A stretch of DNA of 7,138 nt from Sulfurimonas sp. (GTDB lineage Bacteria > Campylobacterota > Campylobacteria > Campylobacterales > Sulfurimonadaceae): NCBI GenBank assembly GCA_027047745.1, contig JALTUB010000102.1, positions 1 through 7,138 on the forward strand, in the 5' to 3' direction. Position numbers and translations under genes: made by a program. A model generated the notes under the pieces. It did no database searches, had not been told where the DNA came from, and worked only from the letters and a program-made list of their open reading frames with translations. Shown piece by piece: positions 4,223-7,138 of this stretch (positions are counted from its first letter, which is position 1; each line of letters begins with the position of its first letter).

Positions 4223-6438
4223 AATGTCACAATCTTTGCACCAAAACCACCAAGATGTTGAGGAGCATCTTCAAATTTTTTAACACTTGGATGAGCGATA
4301 AGAAAGTTTTTTACAGCAAAAGATAGTTTTCCTGTACCTATGCCATGGTAGATGATAACTTCATCCCAACCATTTACTAAGGCATTACTTAAAAAAACAT
4401 CAAGAACATCACAGGCTTCATCAGCACGCATTCCATGAAGGTCGCATTTTAGTCCTGCTCTTTTTTGTACTTGAATCTTAACATCTGTTTTTGGTGTTGG
4501 TTTATGTATCTTAGTATGGTGAAGATGTTTTGTTTTAACGCGAACTTTCATCCCATCCATCTCTATCATAGCCTCTTTCTCACCTTTCATGGAAACTATA
4601 ATACCCTTGCTTGAGTGATATTTTACACTATCGCCTACGCTAAACTTTTCGTCTCGTTTAATTTGCTCTTCTCGAAGTGGAGGAAGTTTTTTGTTTGCCT
4701 TATTCATCGCACGGTGGATAGCTTTTGTGTCACCAGCTTTTGCAGCATTTTTTGCCTCAGAGATAGCTACATCATAACTGCGTTTAAGAGCTGCTTTTTG
4801 TTCATTTAGCTCTTTGATGTTTGCTTCTTGTTGCTCTTTTAAAGATAGTTCTTTTAGACGAAGTTTTTCTATCTTTTCATCAACTTTTTTATGCTTTTGT
4901 TTTAGTTCTCTCTCTAACTGTGAACCTCTCTCAATCAGCAGAGATAGTTTCTCAGAGTTATCTCCATAAACGGATTTGGCTTCTTGAACTATTTTATTGT
5001 TTATGCCATAACGACTAGCTGTCTCAAAAGCGTAACTTTTTCCTATGATACCTTGCATAAACTCATAAGTTGGTTTTCTCTGCTCTTCATCATAGATAGC
5101 AGCCATCAACTCTACATCATCACGGTCAGCCATTAGGGCAGCGAGTCTTTTATGGTGAGTTGTAACTACAACTTTTTGTCCTCGTTTGATAAGCTCATCG
5201 AGTATAACTTTAAAAAGTGCGGCTGCTTCATCACTATCTGTTCCAAGTTCTATCTCATCTACGCCAAGAAGTGCTGAGTTTTGTGAAAATATACGAGAAA
5301 ACTCTTGCATTCTTCCAGCAAATGTTGATATGTCATTTTTAACATTTTGTGGGTCATCTATGATTGCTAGAACAGATTTAAAAGAGCCTATGTGAGATTT
5401 GTTCTCGTTACAACTCATAGGAATAATATACTTTGCCATAAATGCAGATGCCAAAATAGACTTTAAAAGCATAGTTTTACCACCTGCATTTACACCTGTA
5501 ACCATAAGTATATTTTTAGAAAAATCAACATCTATAGCTTTAGCATTGTGTAGGGCAGGGTGTTTAAATCCTGATAAAATTATGCGAGAATCATTTTTAC
5601 TTTTTATAAGTTGCATATTTTTACTTTTTGCAAATATTACACGAGCTTGATAGTTGTCAAACTTTGTAAACTCTTTATCTATAAAGTTTATAAATGCTTG
5701 TAGCTCATGAAGTTTTGCTGAAAACTCTTTTGCATACTCATAAAAGATGGCTTCTCTCTCTTGTTCTATGTATCTTATCTTCTCTTTTGATTTTAAGATA
5801 CTATCAGGTGCTACATAAAAAAAGCCACCAGTAGAGCGACCAACAACAGCACCTTTTAAAACATGGTTAAAGCCACCACGAACCAAAAGAGACTCTTCGT
5901 TATTTACAAAGTGAACCTGTGTATCAACTAGATAACCTGCAAGTTTTGAACTACTCATCATGCGTTTTAATGCACCTGACATATCATTTTTATGCTCTCT
6001 TATCCTTGCACTTAAGCCAAAAAGTTTCTCATCAAGATTCTCTTCAAACTTTCCATCATGAGTAAAATATTTTTCTATCTCTGTAAATTTTGGATCAATG
6101 ATAAACTTGTTCATCCATTCACCAACGATGCCATCAAGCTGACGGTTTTTAAAGTAACGAAAGTAACGAACAACTTTTACTATCTCAAATATTTGTTCAA
6201 AATTTAAAACACCATGCTTTTTTAGATGGGCTTTTATGGTAAAAAAATCACTTATTTTTGGAGGAGCTTTAAACTCTATGCTATCGAGTGCTTTAATGTA
6301 ACGAAAGTGTAACTCTTGGTCACCTTCTATGTAGAGAGAGTGTTCTCTTGAGAAAAAACTTTTAAACTGCTCGATATGTTCAGATAAATCGAGCTGATTT
6401 ATAAGTTTATCTATATGTGATGCTTTTTTATTTTTCAT
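4219..6438 (-). CDS. mutS2: MutS2 family ATPase with C-terminal Smr domain
   Basis: A 739-aa protein, normal for MutS2. A helical core/clamp region (1-300) is followed by the ATPase: Walker A TGVNAGGKT (314-322), signature region DISTFAGRMQEF (369-380), Walker B ALLGVDEIELGTD (389-401) and the TTHH switch (426-429). Then come a charged coiled coil (about 495-560), a KOW-like segment SVGDSVKYHSSKGIIVSM (600-617), and a C-terminal Smr domain with CDLHG (665-669), HGIGTG (698-703) and GGFGAKIV (730-737). It lacks the MutS1 mismatch-recognition domain. MutS2 proteins suppress homologous recombination (shown for H. pylori) and, in Bacillus, act on collided ribosomes, so the role here could be either. 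Walker A has V and A where TGPNTGGKT is common, and Smr has Cys for the first Leu of LDLH. The ATG follows the upstream stop with no gap. Confidence 0.95.
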   Translation of the reverse strand: MKNKKASHIDKLINQLDLSEHIEQFKSFFSREHSLYIEGDQELHFRYIKALDSIEFKAPPKISDFFTIKAHLKKHGVLNFEQIFEIVKVVRYFRYFKNRQLDGIVGEWMNKFIIDPKFTEIEKYFTHDGKFEENLDEKLFGLSARIREHKNDMSGALKRMMSSSKLAGYLVDTQVHFVNNEESLLVRGGFNHVLKGAVVGRSTGGFFYVAPDSILKSKEKIRYIEQEREAIFYEYAKEFSAKLHELQAFINFIDKEFTKFDNYQARVIFAKSKNMQLIKSKNDSRIILSGFKHPALHNAKAIDVDFSKNILMVTGVNAGGKTMLLKSILASAFMAKYIIPMSCNENKSHIGSFKSVLAIIDDPQNVKNDISTFAGRMQEFSRIFSQNSALLGVDEIELGTDSDEAAALFKVILDELIKRGQKVVVTTHHKRLAALMADRDDVELMAAIYDEEQRKPTYEFMQGIIGKSYAFETASRYGINNKIVQEAKSVYGDNSEKLSLLIERGSQLERELKQKHKKVDEKIEKLRLKELSLKEQQEANIKELNEQKAALKRSYDVAISEAKNAAKAGDTKAIHRAMNKANKKLPPLREEQIKRDEKFSVGDSVKYHSSKGIIVSMKGEKEAMIEMDGMKVRVKTKHLHHTKIHKPTPKTDVKIQVQKRAGLKCDLHGMRADEACDVLDVFLSNALVNGWDEVIIYHGIGTGKLSFAVKNFLIAHPSVKKFEDAPQHLGGFGAKIVTL

Positions 6439-6768
6439 CTACTCACAATCAGACGCACTAATCATCTCTTCATAATTAGCAGTGTTTTTTCTTCCTATAA
6501 AAGTATAAGTACCAATACTTAAAGAGTAGTTTGTAGAGTTTACATCTTTACCGTTACACTTTATAGTTTTTCCTTGATTGTATTTTAGCGTTACATCAAG
6601 AAGTTTTTGACTCTTTTGTTTTGTGTATTCATTGTACATCACTGCTACTGCTAAAATAGAGAGGATGACTACGGCGATACTTATCTGCTGATAAATGTCA
6701 AACTCTGTAAAGTATCTCATAGCTATAAAAAATATGATAACTACTAATAAACCGATGATATAAGTCAC
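6439..6768 (-). CDS. Small two-helix membrane protein between murC and mutS2, function unknown
   Basis: A 109-aa protein I cannot assign to a named family. Two membrane helices (about 3-17 and 27-44) are separated by a short loop RYFTEFDIYQQ (18-28). They are followed by a soluble tail of about 65 residues with a KGKTIKCNGKDV-like region (Cys71 within IKCNGKDV) and a second Cys near the end (DCE, Cys108). The two Cys could form a disulfide if the tail faces the periplasm; topology is not certain. Start is GTG 6768-6766, sharing one base with the murC TAG and preceded by a strong AAGAGGA. An internal ATG at codon 17 would remove most of helix one and is unlikely. From memory, H. pylori HP0622 and C. 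jejuni Cj1053c occupy the same place between murC and mutS2, so the gene is probably a conserved lineage-specific one. Confidence 0.75.
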   Translation of the reverse strand: MTYIIGLLVVIIFFIAMRYFTEFDIYQQISIAVVILSILAVAVMYNEYTKQKSQKLLDVTLKYNQGKTIKCNGKDVNSTNYSLSIGTYTFIGRKNTANYEEMISASDCE

Positions 6769-7138
6769 TAGGCAATTCCTCTTATCTGATATGTTATATC
6801 TCCAGCACCAAAACCGATAATAAGACCTTTGTTAAGAGTTTCTAAGTCTTTGTCGTCTTTGATTACTGTGATAGTATTGTTTGCTCTTGATATTTTATCT
6901 GCCATAGTGAGATTGTATTGTTTAAACTTATCTTCAAAATCAATCTCTTGAGGAGCTTCACCAGCTGCCCAAACAGGAAGTATAATAAGCTCTGCAGCAC
7001 CATCAAAACATTTTATAAACTCATCAAGATTGTCAATAGTACGAGAATATTTATGTGGTTGCCAAATGGCTGTGATTTTTTCAAAACCTTTTAAGTGTGC
7101 ATACTCTTTTACTGACTCAAAAGTTGCTTTTATCTCTG
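6768..7138 (-). CDS. murC: UDP-N-acetylmuramate--L-alanine ligase, C-terminal part (partial)
   Basis: The 5' part lies beyond the right edge; 122 residues are visible, about a quarter of a usual MurC. This is the C-terminal (third) Mur ligase domain. It contains WQPHKYSRT (family: QPHRYSR), which my reading places about 29 residues in, then LPVWAAGEAP and finally IIGFGAGDITYQIRGIA before TAG 6770-6768. MurC joins L-alanine to UDP-MurNAc in the cytoplasm using ATP, the first peptide step of peptidoglycan synthesis. Catalytic and ATP-binding P-loop residues of the central domain are outside the window. The end overlaps the next gene by one base, and it heads the operon murC - 109-aa protein - mutS2 - flavoprotein as far as can be seen. 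The QPHKYSRT, AAGE and GAGDI motifs make the Mur ligase call safe; MurC rather than Mpl rests on the neighbours and motif wording. Confidence 0.92.
   Translation of the reverse strand, partial: EIKATFESVKEYAHLKGFEKITAIWQPHKYSRTIDNLDEFIKCFDGAAELIILPVWAAGEAPQEIDFEDKFKQYNLTMADKISRANNTITVIKDDKDLETLNKGLIIGFGAGDITYQIRGIA
6777..6783 (-). promoter_or_regulatory. Ribosome binding site supporting the GTG start of the 109-aa gene
   Basis: The minus strand reads AAGAGGA inside the last murC codons (Gln-Ile-Arg-Gly-Ile-Ala-stop), eight bases before GTG 6768-6766. This near-perfect Shine-Dalgarno sequence is the reason for choosing GTG over the internal ATG. Confidence 0.6.

Noticed and set aside
4615..5650. 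Several plus-strand frames of 64-83 codons opposite mutS2
   Set aside because: All are antisense to the confident mutS2 coding sequence, with no good start sites or motifs.

Overview
The window is AT-rich, tightly packed DNA. It most likely comes from a Campylobacterota (epsilonproteobacterial) chromosome, with Sulfurimonas/Sulfuricurvum/Arcobacter-type genomes the best guess. Reasons: the murC - small membrane protein - mutS2 order matches what I recall from Helicobacter pylori and Campylobacter jejuni, codon choice is strongly A/T-biased, and genes abut or overlap almost everywhere. No database search was possible, so species and family calls rest on motif reading.

Layout, in the direction of transcription on the minus strand from the right edge. 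(1) 7138-6768 is the C-terminal part of murC (peptidoglycan precursor synthesis). (2) 6768-6439 is a 109-aa two-helix membrane protein of unknown function starting at GTG. (3) 6438-4219 is mutS2, complete with ATPase, coiled coil, KOW-like segment and Smr domain. (4) 4222-3026 is a BaiN/HI0933-type flavoprotein. These four overlap by 1, 0 and 4 nt and read as one operon. (5) A 71-bp AT-rich gap (2955-3025) holds a candidate promoter and an inverted repeat. (6) 2954-2427 is a type II toxin-antitoxin pair, antitoxin first. (7) 2423-101 is a three-gene membrane module: lemA, a DUF3137 protein and an EI24-domain (CysZ-like) protein. The lemA ribosome binding site lies inside the end of the toxin gene.

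At the left edge a plus-strand gene enters the window and ends at 108. Only its last 35 residues are visible. They carry a Cys-Gly motif (KCGIGKCG) like those of HvfA/bufferin copper-binding modified peptides. This gene and the EI24 gene converge and overlap by 8 nt, and both stop codons fall inside one 11-bp stem-loop that looks like a terminator.

The most interesting points are the attachment of a toxin-antitoxin module to the front of the uncharacterised LemA-DUF3137-EI24 membrane operon, and the possible HvfA-like peptide next to it. The rest is ordinary housekeeping content. Apart from the 71-bp gap there is no intergenic stretch worth the name, and I see no tRNA, rRNA, CRISPR array or insertion sequence.
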